Position numbers and translations under genes: made by a program
Assembly (NCBI GenBank): GCA_963839095.1
Contig: CAWIUF010000004.1
Location: forward strand, 5,106-69,105
DNA from: Palsa-504 sp963839095
GTDB lineage: Bacteria > Actinomycetota > Actinomycetes > Streptosporangiales > Streptosporangiaceae
Direction of reading: 5' to 3'
Length of the DNA: 64,000 bases
Shown: piece by piece, positions 7,818 through 16,935 of the stretch
How positions within the stretch are numbered: position 1 is the stretch's first letter
Layout: each line of letters starts with the position of its first letter
Notes under the pieces: model-generated
What the model was told of the DNA's origin: nothing
The model's database searches: none
The model's input: the letters and a program-made list of their open reading frames with translations, nothing else

Positions 7818-8544
7818 TCATAACTGCCGCCACTCCCAGCGCGGGCGGTGTCTACGATCAGCTCGAGCTTTTGAGTCAACGATCAGTCGGAGTCGGGCAT
7901 GAATAGCCCTAACGATCATGTTCGCCAGCGCCTATCCCTACGGATGGCCACCGATGCGGCCCGGTGGATCGAGACGGCGCCCGTCAGTGAGAACGACCGC
8001 CGCAAATCTGCTACAGCAACGCGGCGGCACTATTCGGCATCCCCAGGTAAGTCCACGTCACCTCGGGACCGATCCGATCCCGCCGCCCGCGCGTGACCAC
8101 AAGCCGTGCAGCTCTCAAGCGAGCACAAGGCATAATCTGACCAAACGAGGTGGCTATCCCGCCTCCCTCAGCCGATTTGCCCCGGATGGTGCCGCCATGA
8201 CCGGTCTGCCAGACCTGATCGGGCTGCTCACCGGGCCGACTGGACCCGCCTGTCCCTGTCGGCCGAGCTGCGCGCCGAATATGGCCAGGAGCCGCCCCCG
8301 CGCTCACCGTGCAAGTACCGGTCCCGCTGGTACCGCGACTGGCCGGGGCAGAGCCGGCCATGCCGAGCTGCCCGGCGGCGGACACCACGATCACTCTGCG
8401 TGGCGCTGTTTATGATCAGGCACGCGAACAGCCGCTGCTCTCCCTCGGGCGATGCCGCACGGGGGCCGCCGTCGCAGCGGTTTAGATCCAGCTGTCCCAC
8501 ACTGCGGGAAGCGCGCGCGCATGCTCGCCGGTTTCCTGGTCCGC
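7818..8544. other. Gap with faint coding remnants
   Basis: No intact gene. From 8198 a plus-strand ATG reads MTGLPDLIGLL, and after a one-base shift ADWTRLSLSAELRAEYG. This looks like the N-terminus of a lost actinobacterial protein with a frameshift; its family is unknown to me. Nothing else is recognisable. Confidence 0.35.
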
Positions 8545-9100
8545 GGTTGCCTGCTAGGCCATTCATAGGTGAGCCTGGGCGAGATGGCGAAGCTGCCGCA
8601 AGCCGTGAGCTCTGGGTAGGACTCGGCCAGCCAGGGCAGCATCGGCGGGCCGCCCGCCCAGGCCGAGAAGGCGGGCAGCGTCACCTCGATGTCCCGCGGA
8701 CCGCGCCGGGACCATTCAAAATCCAGCAGCCCCACGACGCGGCCGTCCTGGACCAGGACGTTAGCCGGGGTGCAGTCGCCGTGCAGCACCACATCCGCGT
8801 CCCGGCTGATCGTGAGCTGCCCGCCAGCAGTTCCGCCTCCCGCATCAGGCGGTCAACGTCGCCGCGGTAGCAGACCTGCAGCACCATGTCCCCGGGCAAG
8901 AACCACGTATCGTTCGAACCGCTCTCCACGAAGACCTCGTTGCCGGTGAGCCGCAAGCCCGCCAGCTTCGCGACCTGGGCTAGGCGACGCCGGGCGACCA
9001 CCTCATCCCAGGGCCATCGCGGTATCCCGTCCACGACCGGCACACACCGCCGGGCAGGTTGTACGGGCCCGTGAAGCGGGCGATCAGGTCCGCGTCCATA
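8545..9100 (-). pseudogene. Broken aminoglycoside/choline-kinase-like phosphotransferase
   Basis: From the ATG at 9100 it reads MDADLIARFTGPYNLPGG. After a shift it continues WDEVVARRRLAQVAKLAG and SNDTWFLPGDMVLQVCYRG. A deletion follows, then the catalytic loop VLHGDCTPANVLV and the metal-binding LLDFEWSRRGPRDIEV. These are the hallmarks of the APH family (H-G-D-x-x-x-x-N and D-x-E/D-x). At least one frameshift and one internal deletion of the middle of the protein are needed to explain it. Substrate cannot be told from the remains. Confidence 0.7.
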
Positions 9101-9678
9101 ACATCGAACATTCCACATAGCGGCGGACAGCACCACGCCACCCAGGCAAGGCGAAAATATCCGGCCGGGCATGCGGCTCTCGCGGCGCGACGAGCAGGGA
9201 ATCCGGTCACTCACTGTGACGGCTGTGGCATTGGCCGCATGACCGCCACTGGGCAGATCCGGATGACCGTCTACAGTCCCGCGGGTCAGCGGCCGGCCGC
9301 AAGCCGGTTCCGGAGGGACGCAAAACGCTGTTGAGGCGCGGGGGCCTGGCCGTATCCGCCAAAGCCGCCGCGCGCTCTCACACCGGTGACGTGCGGTCCG
9401 TTCTCATGAACATCAACCGCGTCCCGCCGTGCCCATGTGCGGCTAAAAGTCACGAACGAAGTCACCTCGCTGCGGTGACCCATCTGGTCGTCGGCGACGG
9501 CGGGCCTGGTGACCGCAGCGCCCGGCATGCCGCGGATAAATCCCATGTGCGGCAGGTGGCCGGGCATGGGCCTGTAGCGGGGGGCATTCGCCCTGGTTTA
9601 CTATCCCCTGATGGCCGGTACGCGCTCCGGGTTGAGCGAGTCACGGCGGGTATGGGGGAACACGGACAGGAGCGGCTG
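9101..9678. other. Gap with no recognised gene
   Basis: Nearly 580 bp between the broken phosphotransferase and the PF04672 pseudogene. Frames are open on both strands, as expected at this GC content, but none shows a domain, signal or believable start. It should hold the promoter for the gene at 9679; I see no clear element. Confidence 0.4.
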
Positions 9679-10525
9679 ATGCCATCAACCCCCCCGGACC
9701 TGAGCCTGACCCCGGACCCGGACGCCAGTCCCGGCCAGGCAGCCCAGCCGGGTTTTGACGTCTCCAGGGCTCACCCAGCCCGGATCTATGACTACTCGCT
9801 CGGCGGGAAGGACCACTTCCCGGCCGACCGCGAGGCCGCCGAGCAGGCCATCAGGGATTTCCCCGGGATCGTCTCCTCGGTCCGCGCACAGCGCGTGTTC
9901 CTCGGGCGCGTTGTCCGTTACCTCGCCGGCCAGACGGGCGTCCGCCAGTTCCTCGACATCGGCACCGGGTTGCCCGCCGAAACAACACGCACGAGGTGGC
10001 CCAGTCCGTGGCGCCGGAAAGCCGGATCGTCTACGTCGACAACGACCCGATGGTGCTCGCGCACGCCCGGTCGCTCCTGGCCAGCAGCCCGGAGGGTGCC
10101 ACCGACTACCTCGACGCCGATCTGCGCAATAGCGGTGGGATCATCGAGCGTGCCGCTGCCACCCTGGACTTTTCCCGGCCGGTAGCGGTCATCCTGATCG
10201 GCATCCTCCACCTGATCGGCAACGAGGACGGGCCGCACGTGATCGTCCGGCAGATCATGGCTACCGTGCCGTAAGGCAGCTGGCTGGCGATCCTCCACCC
10301 GGCCAGCGACATTAGCTCGAGCTAGACAAGATGACCAAGGGGTACAACAAGAAGTCCGCGACGTCGGCGACGCTGCGGAGCCGAGCCGAGGTGTCCGCGT
10401 TCTTCGACGGCCTGAACCTGCTCCCGCCAGGACTCGTGCACCTAGGCTGCTGGGTAGCTGGAAGCCCCCAGCCTGCTCCTGAGCCCGGCATGCCGGCCTG
10501 GACCGGGCTGGCATCCAAACCCTGA
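9679..10525 (+). pseudogene. Broken PF04672-type SAM-dependent methyltransferase
   Basis: The ATG at 9679 follows AGGAGCGG. Early family motifs are clear: RAHPARIYDYSLGGKDHFP, then QFLDIGTGLPAE, the SAM-binding loop. A one-base shift near 9985 moves to a frame with VYVDNDPMVLAHARSLL. That frame meets an in-frame TAA at 10272 (VP-stop-GSWLAILHPASDI) and a second stop at about 10324 before the C-terminus (EVSAFFDGLNLLPPG) ends at 10525. Without these changes the protein would have the usual length of about 270-280 residues. Family function is not well established. Confidence 0.8.
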
Positions 10526-10670
10526 ACCTCGTTGGCCGGGTGCACGGTGCCCGGAGCGCACGCTGCTCTGGGCAAGAACCTCGGTGCGGGGTCCGGGGAG
10601 AACCAGAACAGGATGGGACGCTGAGGTCGGCCCTGTCGGCGGGTCGCACTCTGAGCGCGCGGGCCAGGCT

Positions 10671-10868
10671 GATAATCCGCCGGTCGTGGGTTCGAGCCCC
10701 ACCGGCCTCACCTCGCCGATTCCCAGTACAAGCGCGATTTACCGATGTCAGCGGGAGCGGGGGAGCGCGTCAGGTATGCCAGGCCGGGACGGCGGTCTTG
10801 AGGCAGATCGTCGGCATGGTGGTCTCGCCTGCCCACAGCTCGGCTAGGCCGACCCGCACGGGATAATG
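10671..10868 (+). repeat. tRNA 3' half copy 3 plus host-like flank
   Basis: Partner of 200-408. The tRNA part (10672-10712) keeps the 3' anticodon stem and T-arm, but the acceptor strand reads CGGCCTC instead of CCGCCCC and the base before ATAA is G. Downstream flank runs into the 3' end of the complete gene at 10770-11897, so this copy sits in what looks like the original chromosomal setting. No integrase-like remnant precedes it; the upstream DNA belongs to the methyltransferase pseudogene. Confidence 0.8.
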
Positions 10869-11897
10869 CTGCGGACGGTTCCACAGCGAGTAGACGTCCT
10901 GGCCGTCGCCCGTAGCCACCGCCATATGGGTCGAGGTGTCTTCGCCTTCCCTGACGCCCGAGGCGTAAAAGGCCACCAGGTCACCGCGTTGCAATCGCAG
11001 GGCAGGCAGGTCCGTCCACCGGACCTTCTCGGTGCCGAAGTCTGCGCCGAGGGTCTCGGCCCAGTACTCGCTGCCGCCCGCGGAGCTGCCGGAGCGGCTG
11101 TTCGCGGCGGCGACGAAGCCGGGGCGCAGCCGGGCCAGGGCCGCGGCGTACGGGGCCAGCTCGTAGCACATCAGCTCCACCTGGCTCGTGGACGGCGGCA
11201 GCGCGAGGTCCATATCGAGCATGGCGCCGGGCACTTCGGCCTCGCCGGGAGCGTTCGGCTTGCTGACCAGGTGCCAGCCCGGTTTCCGCGGCGAGGGTTG
11301 GGCCTGGATCTCGTCACCGGCCTCGACCAGGGTGGTGCGACCGGGGATGGTGTGATCTTCTCGCAGCGTGCCCTGGAAATAGAAGCTGCTGCCCCGGCCA
11401 TCGGTCCGCCTGGGCAGGCCGTCCTCGCCGGTGATCAGCTCGACCTTCGACCGCGGTACTGGCCGGGGGCCGATGTCCGTTAGCAGGACGTCCCACTCGT
11501 CCGCATCGGGCCGGTACGCCTCCCCGGGTACCCGCACGGCGGTCCCCGCCCGGAGGATCTCGTCCTCCTCGCGGAGGCTGAATTCTTGCGTGGCCCGCCC
11601 GCGGTTCCGCCAGGCCCCCCCGGAACCCCAGCTGATGTTCGGCTTGTCCAGGAGGTATCGGTCGACGGCGGCGCCCAGCACCTCGTCCACCGAGCTCGGC
11701 GCCACCCACGCGGAGCGGGTGGCGCCCTGGCGCGGTACCGTCACCCTGAACCGCCCGTTCCGCTTCTCCTCGACCGTGACATGCTCGCCTGCCAGGACCG
11801 GGAAATCCTCGATCGTCTCGTCCCGCAGCAGCACGCCGGTCCACGGGAACACAAGCCGCTCGTGGCACGGCCCGGCCGAGGCCCCAGTTTCGGTCAT
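10770..11897 (-). CDS. Large protein of unknown function with NlpC/P60-like tail
   Basis: A 375-residue protein with no family I recognise. It shows three beta-rich stretches resembling SH3-like repeats (HVTVEEKRNGRFRVTVP, AGTAVRVPGEAYRPDADEW, AGDEIQAQPSPRKPGWHLV). The C-terminal part has a cysteine before a helix (QVELMCYELAPYAAAL) and a later GDLVAFYASG and HMAVATGDG, a layout that recalls papain-like NlpC/P60 or CHAP amidases. No signal peptide is seen. Its last residues lie in the 200-bp repeat. The amidase idea is only a suggestion; the frame is intact and codon use is normal. Confidence 0.55.
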   Translation of the reverse strand: MTETGASAGPCHERLVFPWTGVLLRDETIEDFPVLAGEHVTVEEKRNGRFRVTVPRQGATRSAWVAPSSVDEVLGAAVDRYLLDKPNISWGSGGAWRNRGRATQEFSLREEDEILRAGTAVRVPGEAYRPDADEWDVLLTDIGPRPVPRSKVELITGEDGLPRRTDGRGSSFYFQGTLREDHTIPGRTTLVEAGDEIQAQPSPRKPGWHLVSKPNAPGEAEVPGAMLDMDLALPPSTSQVELMCYELAPYAAALARLRPGFVAAANSRSGSSAGGSEYWAETLGADFGTEKVRWTDLPALRLQRGDLVAFYASGVREGEDTSTHMAVATGDGQDVYSLWNRPQHYPVRVGLAELWAGETTMPTICLKTAVPAWHT

Positions 11898-12014
11898 CGC
11901 ATGCCTTCCCGCCAGGAAACGCCGCCCACCCGGAGAATTTCACCCGCGCCCGGGCCGGTCAAGACAGCGGCGGCAAGCACAGGCGGTCGCGCACCGCGTT
12001 CTCCGGCCCGTCGA

Positions 12015-12976
12015 CTAGGCATTGTTCCCGTCGAACACGGCGACCAGGCGCGGGTCACCGAAGGAGGTCACGCGGATGATGCCCGCGCGGGTGACGGTGA
12101 GCACCACGACGCCGTAAGGCTGGAAGCCACCCTGGGCGTCGCGGACGTATTCCACGGCCGCGGGCTGGCCGTTCGCGCGGGTGGGGAACATGCGCCAGGT
12201 ACCGGGCGGGCCAATGACGCGGTCGCGGAGGAAGGGCACGCAGGTTCTGACGCCGGCGAACCAGGTGCGCATCGGGGTTGCCTCCAGGACGGCGTTGCGC
12301 ACCAGCAGCCGCTCCAGTGCGGCGGCGTCCGCGTTCTCGAACGCCGCGATGTACTGGTCGAGCAGGGCGCGGGCCTGCGGCGCCGCCGGCTCGGTGATCT
12401 GCTCGGCGGCGGGCGCCAGTTCCTCCATCCGCGCGCGGGCGCGCTGCAGTGCGCTCTTGACGGCAACCGTGGTGGTGCCGAGCATGACCGCGACCTCGGC
12501 CGCGGGAAATTCCAGCACGTCCCGCAGGACCAGAACGGCGCGCTGCCGGGGCGGCAGGTACTGCAAGCTGGCGATCAGGGCCAGCCGCAGCCCCGCGCGC
12601 GCGGCGACGATAGCCGCCGGGTCAGCCGGACGTTCACCACCATTGTGTCCGGTACCGGGTCCAGCCAGGTGATTTCCGGGTCAGCAGGCCGTGGGTACAC
12701 TTCGGGATCGGGCTCGGGAGCGCCCAGGCCAGACGGCAGCATCCGGCGGGCGGGCTTGGCCAGAGCGGTCAGGCAGGCGTTGGTGGCGATCCGGTACAGC
12801 CAGGTCCGCATCGATGACCGGCCCTCGAACCCGTCGTAGGAGCGCCAGGCGCGCAGGTAGGTCTCCTGGACCAGGTCCTCCGCGTCGGACACCGAGCCGA
12901 GCAGGCGGTAGCAGTGCGCGAACAGCTCCCGCCGGAACGGCTCGGCGTACTCGGCGAATGCCGCGCTATCCGGCAC
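12015..12976 (-). pseudogene. ECF sigma factor with SnoaL-like tail (frameshifted)
   Basis: Starts at GTG with MPDSAAFAEYAEPFRREL. Region 2 reads GSVSDAEDLVQETYLRAW then SSMRTWLYRIATNACLTAL, the pattern of the TIGR02960-type ECF group. A one-base shift near 12640 interrupts it. The next frame carries region 4 (YLPPRQRAVLVLRDVLEF, then TVAVKSALQRARARM) and a C-terminal SnoaL-like domain that in this group modulates activity. All parts are present, so the damage is one indel, either real or a sequence error. It follows the TIGR03086 gene by three bases, suggesting an operon. Confidence 0.8.
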
Positions 12977-12979
12977 CGG

Positions 12980-13552
12980 TCACACCGGCCGGCCGAGGAA
13001 GGCGGCGAGCTGATCGGCCGGACCCGCCCCGGCGGGTGCCTGTGCCGCGGCGCCGAATGGGGCCTGCCCGTCCGGACCGCGGAGCGCATCGGTGATCGCG
13101 ACCCTGGCGTGGGCGAGCAGCCGGTCCGCGAGTCCGGGGTCCAGGTCCGTGGGGCACCCGATGGCGCGGGCCAGGTCCCAGCCATGGGCGAACTGGTCCA
13201 TCGCCGCCATATCCCGCACGACGGTGCCGGGAAACTCTCCGAACGGGAGCCGGACCATCGAGTCCAGCACCCCCTCCGCAGCGAACGCCGTGACGGCGAT
13301 CCGGATGCCCTCTTCGTAGGCTCCGACGAAATCCCCGGCTGCGTAGTCGATGTCCGCGGGCCCGTCGTCTCCGGCCGCGGCCGCTTCCCCGGCTACGGCC
13401 GCCGCCCACCAGTGGGCGGTGCCGATGAAATGGTTGACCAGGCCGTGGACATCCCAGGAGACGCACGGCGTGGCCGCGGTCAGGTCACTGGGCCGGACCT
13501 TCGTCAAGACGTCCAGGGTGCTCTGCATGGCCTGGTTCAGCGGGCAATCCAT
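12980..13552 (-). CDS. TIGR03086-type metal-binding protein (DinB/maleylpyruvate-isomerase-like)
   Basis: About 190 residues starting MDCPLNQAMQSTLDVL. GAGAGG lies nine bases before this ATG; an alternative ATG is at 13561. The family folds as a four-helix bundle and binds a metal through conserved histidines, here in WDVHGLVNHFIGTAHWW and MDQFAHGWDLARAIG. Members are thought to act in thiol-dependent isomerisation or transfer, but most have no proven reaction. It is directly upstream of the ECF sigma gene and probably co-transcribed. Confidence 0.8.
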   Translation of the reverse strand: MDCPLNQAMQSTLDVLTKVRPSDLTAATPCVSWDVHGLVNHFIGTAHWWAAAVAGEAAAAGDDGPADIDYAAGDFVGAYEEGIRIAVTAFAAEGVLDSMVRLPFGEFPGTVVRDMAAMDQFAHGWDLARAIGCPTDLDPGLADRLLAHARVAITDALRGPDGQAPFGAAAQAPAGAGPADQLAAFLGRPV

Positions 13553-13762
13553 TGCTTCCATCCTCTCATCGGCGATCTGCCTACACTCCGGGCAGACCGG
13601 GCGAGAAAAGAAAAGGAACCGCTCGCTCCCCGGCTTCTTTGCATGCCCGCGAAGTGGGCGCCCGGCCCGGGTCCAGCCTGACGCGATCAAGCCGGGTCAA
13701 GACGCGCGTCGCCGACCCCAGCCCTAAAGAGGTGAGCTAGGCGCTATGCCCGCCTCAGCAGG

Positions 13763-13885
13763 GTCTTCGGGCTGTCCGGTCCCTTGATGTCCGTCAGCCC
13801 GCTCAGCGGGCCCGTACTCGCGGGGTTCCTGCTCTGGCTGGACCCGTTCGGCCTGGGCTGGCGCGCGGTGTTCCTGATCAACGTC
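13763..13885 (+). pseudogene. MFS drug-transporter fragment
   Basis: Forty codons read VFGLSGPLMSVSPLSGPVLAG-like sequence (a GP-x-L-x-G motif C region) followed by FGLGWRAVFLINV, the well-known GWRWIFLINVP loop of the 14-helix DHA2 drug transporters. There is no start or remainder of the transporter on either side. This is a fossil inside the gap between the TIGR03086 and HD genes. Confidence 0.6.
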
Positions 13886-13978
13886 GCCATGATCGGCAGG
13901 CTCATGGCGACCTCCTGCCGTTTTCGGCGGCCGTCGCCGCCCGGACGTTGCTGAGCGGGTAGAGATCGAACGGGGTGT

Positions 13979-14617
13979 TCACTCACCCCACCGCGAGGTC
14001 AGCGCCGCCTGTTCGATCGTTGTCGGGTGCCCCTCCTGGCCGCGTTCTCGCACCAGTTCGCCGGCGATGCTATAGCGGGGTGCGTTCTGGGGGCTGCGCC
14101 CGGCATGGCGGATGATCTCGTCGATCAGTGAGGTGACCATCCGCAGCCGGGGGTAGCAGGCGTGGACCGCCTGCCCCTGGGCATCGGTAATGAATTCCGA
14201 ACCGGAGCCGAAGTCGATGCCTACGCCTCGCCTGGTCAGGTAGGCAAGGGGGCCGCGCCGCTCGGCGATGCCGGGCGAAGTGTGCAGGGCTATCGCCTCC
14301 CACACCAGGTCCACGCCGCGTGCGCCGACTCCGTTGTCGGTAAGGAACTTCGCGGCCATGTCGGCGCCGTCGACCTCGAACCGCTGGGTACCGCCAGCCG
14401 CCCGCGACGTACCGAGATCGTGCAGGACACACGCGAAGAACAGCAGGTCGAGCTCGGAGTCCACCGCGGGCCGCAACCCCTCATGTTCCGCGAGCAACAC
14501 CGCGAAAAGGTAGCTGCGCAGGCTGTGGTTGGCCACCGGCTCGGTTTCGCATGCACGGACGTACTCGACCGCGCGGACGGCCAGCGGTGTGGTGGGGAGG
14601 GTGGGAACTGTATGCAT
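13979..14617 (-). CDS. HD-domain hydrolase-like protein
   Basis: A 212-residue protein starting MHTVPTLPTTPLAVRAVEY. The metal-binding HD pair is in FFACVLHDLGTS and a further histidine in WEAIALHTSPGIAERRG, as in HD-domain proteins of the cyanamide-hydratase-like group. NHSLRSYLFAVLL supplies the first histidine. It is probably a cytoplasmic metal-dependent enzyme, substrate unknown. It is divergent from the GlxA regulator with only 70 bp between starts, so that regulator may control it. Confidence 0.75.
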   Translation of the reverse strand: MHTVPTLPTTPLAVRAVEYVRACETEPVANHSLRSYLFAVLLAEHEGLRPAVDSELDLLFFACVLHDLGTSRAAGGTQRFEVDGADMAAKFLTDNGVGARGVDLVWEAIALHTSPGIAERRGPLAYLTRRGVGIDFGSGSEFITDAQGQAVHACYPRLRMVTSLIDEIIRHAGRSPQNAPRYSIAGELVRERGQEGHPTTIEQAALTSRWGE

Positions 14618-14687
14618 GGCATGACCGTAGCCAGCGGGACACATGACCGGCAGTGGCACGAATGCCATTAGCCGATAGGATTACGCC

Positions 14688-15647
14688 ATGTCCGCGCCTC
14701 CCCGACTGCACCAGGTGGCGGTGCTGGCGCTGCCTGGTCTTCTGGCGCTGGATTTCGGCATCCCGGTCCATGCGTTCGGTAACTGGGACGGCGGCCCGTA
14801 CGCGGTCACGGTGTGCGCCGAGATCCCCGGCCCGGTGCGGGTCGAGGGAGCTCCCGCACTGCTCATCGAGCACGGCCTCGAAGCGCTCGCAGAGGCTGAC
14901 ACGATCGTCGTGCCCGGCCAGGCACGCCCGGTCCCGCCGTCGGAGCGGGTGCGCGCGGCGCTGGCCGCGGCCGCCGCCCGCGGTACTCGCATGGTCTCCA
15001 TCTGCACGGGTGCGTTCGTACTCGCTGCCGCGGGCCTGCTCGACGGCCGGCGCGCCACCACCCACTGGCAGCAGACCGCGGCGCTGGCTCGCGATTATCC
15101 AGCGGTGACGGTGGATCCGCATGTGCTCTACGTTGACGAAGGCGACGTCCTGACCTCGGCAGGCGTGGCCGCCGGAATCGACCTGTGCCTGCACATCATC
15201 CGCACCGACGCCGGAGCTGTGGCTGCCAACCAGCGCGCGCGGGCGCTCGTCGCGGCACCGCATCGTACTGGCGGCCAGGCCCAGTACATCGACCGCCCGG
15301 CCCTGTCCCAGCGGACCGGCGCGCTCGATGAGCTGCGCGCGTGGGCCTTGCGTCACCTCGCTGAGCCGCTCACCGTCGATCGAATGGCACGCCGGGCGTG
15401 CCTGTCCCGTCGCACGCTCATCCGCCGGTTCCACGACGAGACCGGCCTGCCGCCGATGCGCTGGCTGCTCGACGCCCGCATCGACCGCGCACGAGAACTG
15501 CTCGAAGCCTCCGACGTACCCATGGAGATCGTGGCCCGACTATCCGGGCTGGGTACCCCCGCGAACCTGCGAACCCTGTTCAAACGCCATACAGGCGTCC
15601 CGCCCAGCACGTACCGCAGCACATTCCACCGCCCCGCAGGGGCGTGA
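14688..15647 (+). CDS. GlxA-family AraC-type transcriptional regulator
   Basis: A 319-residue regulator with a DJ-1/PfpI-like sensor domain (about residues 1-185; nucleophile-elbow-like TRMVSICTGAFVLAAAG) and a C-terminal AraC double helix-turn-helix (about 225-315; DRMARRACLSRRTLIRRF then IVARLSGLGTPANLRTLFKR). Such proteins sense small molecules and activate neighbouring metabolic genes. It starts divergently from the HD gene and its 3' end overlaps the end of the SGNH gene by about 100 bp. The frame is intact. Confidence 0.9.
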   Translation: MSAPPRLHQVAVLALPGLLALDFGIPVHAFGNWDGGPYAVTVCAEIPGPVRVEGAPALLIEHGLEALAEADTIVVPGQARPVPPSERVRAALAAAAARGTRMVSICTGAFVLAAAGLLDGRRATTHWQQTAALARDYPAVTVDPHVLYVDEGDVLTSAGVAAGIDLCLHIIRTDAGAVAANQRARALVAAPHRTGGQAQYIDRPALSQRTGALDELRAWALRHLAEPLTVDRMARRACLSRRTLIRRFHDETGLPPMRWLLDARIDRARELLEASDVPMEIVARLSGLGTPANLRTLFKRHTGVPPSTYRSTFHRPAGA

Positions 15648-16319
15648 GGGTGTGGCAGAACCGGTCACGCGAGGGAATAAGACGATGAGAGCTTCCGCGA
15701 TGACCTGGCTCCATCGCTGGTAACCGGTGGCGGACAGGTGGAAGCGGTCGGATGCGAAGAAGTACGGAGGCGGAGTTCCGGGCATGGTGACCCATGTCGT
15801 GCCAGGGTGCGCCGCGCAGATCTGCCGGGAAACGTCATCGAGGGCGGCGGCCCGTTCGCTCAGGTAGCGACCGAGGGTGGCCGGCATTGACGGGAATAGC
15901 GCGAATGGCGGTATACCGGCGACCACTACCTGGTCGGCGCGTTCCGTGAGGTCGTCCACGATGGCGGAGAGGTCGTCACGCCACTGGCCGGGACTGCGCC
16001 TGGTCATGACGTCGTTGCCGCCGGCCAGGAGCACGGCAACGTCTAGGTCCTCGTCGAGCTGCGGTAGGAGCCGGTAGCGGATTCGGCGGGCGGTGGCGCC
16101 GAACTGACCGGCGACCTGCCACTGGACGGGCCGCCTGGTATGCGCATTGATCTCGCGGGCCAAGGACCCCGTGAATCCCTCGTCGTGGTTGTTGACCCCG
16201 GACCCGGCCGCGGTGGACTCGCCCACCACGGCGATGCGCAGCGGCGCGCCCGGGGTTGCCCCCACGGTGCCGCTGGTCGGGCCGGTCGCGGGCGGGGCCG
16301 GCCTTATCGTGGCGCGCAT
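15540..16319 (-). CDS. SGNH/GDSL-type hydrolase
   Basis: About 259 residues starting MRATIRPAP. Block I is RIAVVGESTAAGSGV (Ser nucleophile in GES), block III GGNDVMTR carries the oxyanion Asn, and block V DRFHLSATGY carries the Asp and His. These are the four SGNH catalytic positions, so it should be an esterase or lipase. No convincing signal peptide is seen. The last 35 or so codons overlap the GlxA gene on the other strand and may be read-through beyond the true fold. The DUF2867 gene lies 41 bp upstream in the same direction. Confidence 0.85.
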   Translation of the reverse strand: MRATIRPAPPATGPTSGTVGATPGAPLRIAVVGESTAAGSGVNNHDEGFTGSLAREINAHTRRPVQWQVAGQFGATARRIRYRLLPQLDEDLDVAVLLAGGNDVMTRRSPGQWRDDLSAIVDDLTERADQVVVAGIPPFALFPSMPATLGRYLSERAAALDDVSRQICAAHPGTTWVTMPGTPPPYFFASDRFHLSATGYQRWSQVIAEALIVLFPRVTGSATPSRPCGAVECAAVRAGRDACMAFEQGSQVRGGTQPG

Positions 16320-16360
16320 CCATTTTCCTTGCGCGGCGGCGACTGGCAGCAAGAGCCGTT

Positions 16361-16864
16361 TCACCGGCTCGCCCTGTCTGCGCCGGGGGAGTCGGCCGCC
16401 GCCCGGGCCGCGGCGTCGCGGAGCAGTCCGGGTACCACCCGGCGATGGACGGCGGACAACGGGGGCCACATGCTGCGGCCCAGGCACCGGTCGTAGTGCA
16501 GGAAGGTTCCCAGTGACACCCGCCCTTCGGCTGTCTGGACAACGAGATTGCAGCTCAGAAGCGCCGAAGCGGCCTCGAGCCGGATCCAGTCCTCGCCGCG
16601 TTCGCCGATCTGCCATCCGGCCACGGTGGCGGATGATCGCCCCCGGCTCAGTCGCAGACCGAGCAGCCCGCGCCAGATCAGCAGCTCCGTGAGGCTGGGG
16701 ACGTTGCCGAACATCGCACGGGCCCATCGCTCCGGCGTTGCCTCCGTGTCCGTGGTCAGGGTGAACAGGTCGGCGTAGTCGACCTCGGGCAACGAACTGA
16801 GCGCGCGGAGGGATTCGGGAATGTCGTTCGTCCCCACGGCACTTTCGATCAGGCTGACGGCCAT
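16361..16864 (-). CDS. DUF2867 family protein
   Basis: A 167-residue protein starting MAVSLIESAVGTNDIP. Family features include PEVDYADLFTL, WARAMFG, DWIRLEAASALLSCNLVV and a C-terminal MWPPLSAVHRRVVPGLL. The biochemical role of DUF2867 is unknown; members are often next to TetR regulators. Here the start is divergent from a TetR gene across two operator palindromes, so repression by that TetR protein is likely. Probably co-transcribed with the SGNH hydrolase. Confidence 0.8.
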   Translation of the reverse strand: MAVSLIESAVGTNDIPESLRALSSLPEVDYADLFTLTTDTEATPERWARAMFGNVPSLTELLIWRGLLGLRLSRGRSSATVAGWQIGERGEDWIRLEAASALLSCNLVVQTAEGRVSLGTFLHYDRCLGRSMWPPLSAVHRRVVPGLLRDAAARAAADSPGADRASR

Positions 16865-16884
16865 TTCGCGGTGTTCCCATCATG

Positions 16885-16934
16885 TATACGGTACCGTATA
16901 AAAGTAGGCTAGCAGATTTATACGGCAGCGTATA
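16885..16934. promoter_or_regulatory. Twin TetR operators
   Basis: Two related palindromes: TATACGGTACCGTATA (16885-16900, perfect) and TATACGGCAGCGTATA (16919-16934, same half-sites with a changed centre), 34 bp apart centre to centre. They fill the space between the divergent DUF2867 and TetR starts. Paired sites like this usually bind two dimers of the adjacent TetR-type repressor and shut down both directions. Confidence 0.8.
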
Positions 16935-16935
16935 C

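Noticed and set aside
1..10900. Prophage
   Set aside because: No capsid, terminase, portal or tail genes; the cargo fits a decayed integrative element instead.
12015..12566. A separate SnoaL-like protein gene
   Set aside because: The frame begins inside sigma region 4 and continues the upstream sigma gene after a one-base shift.
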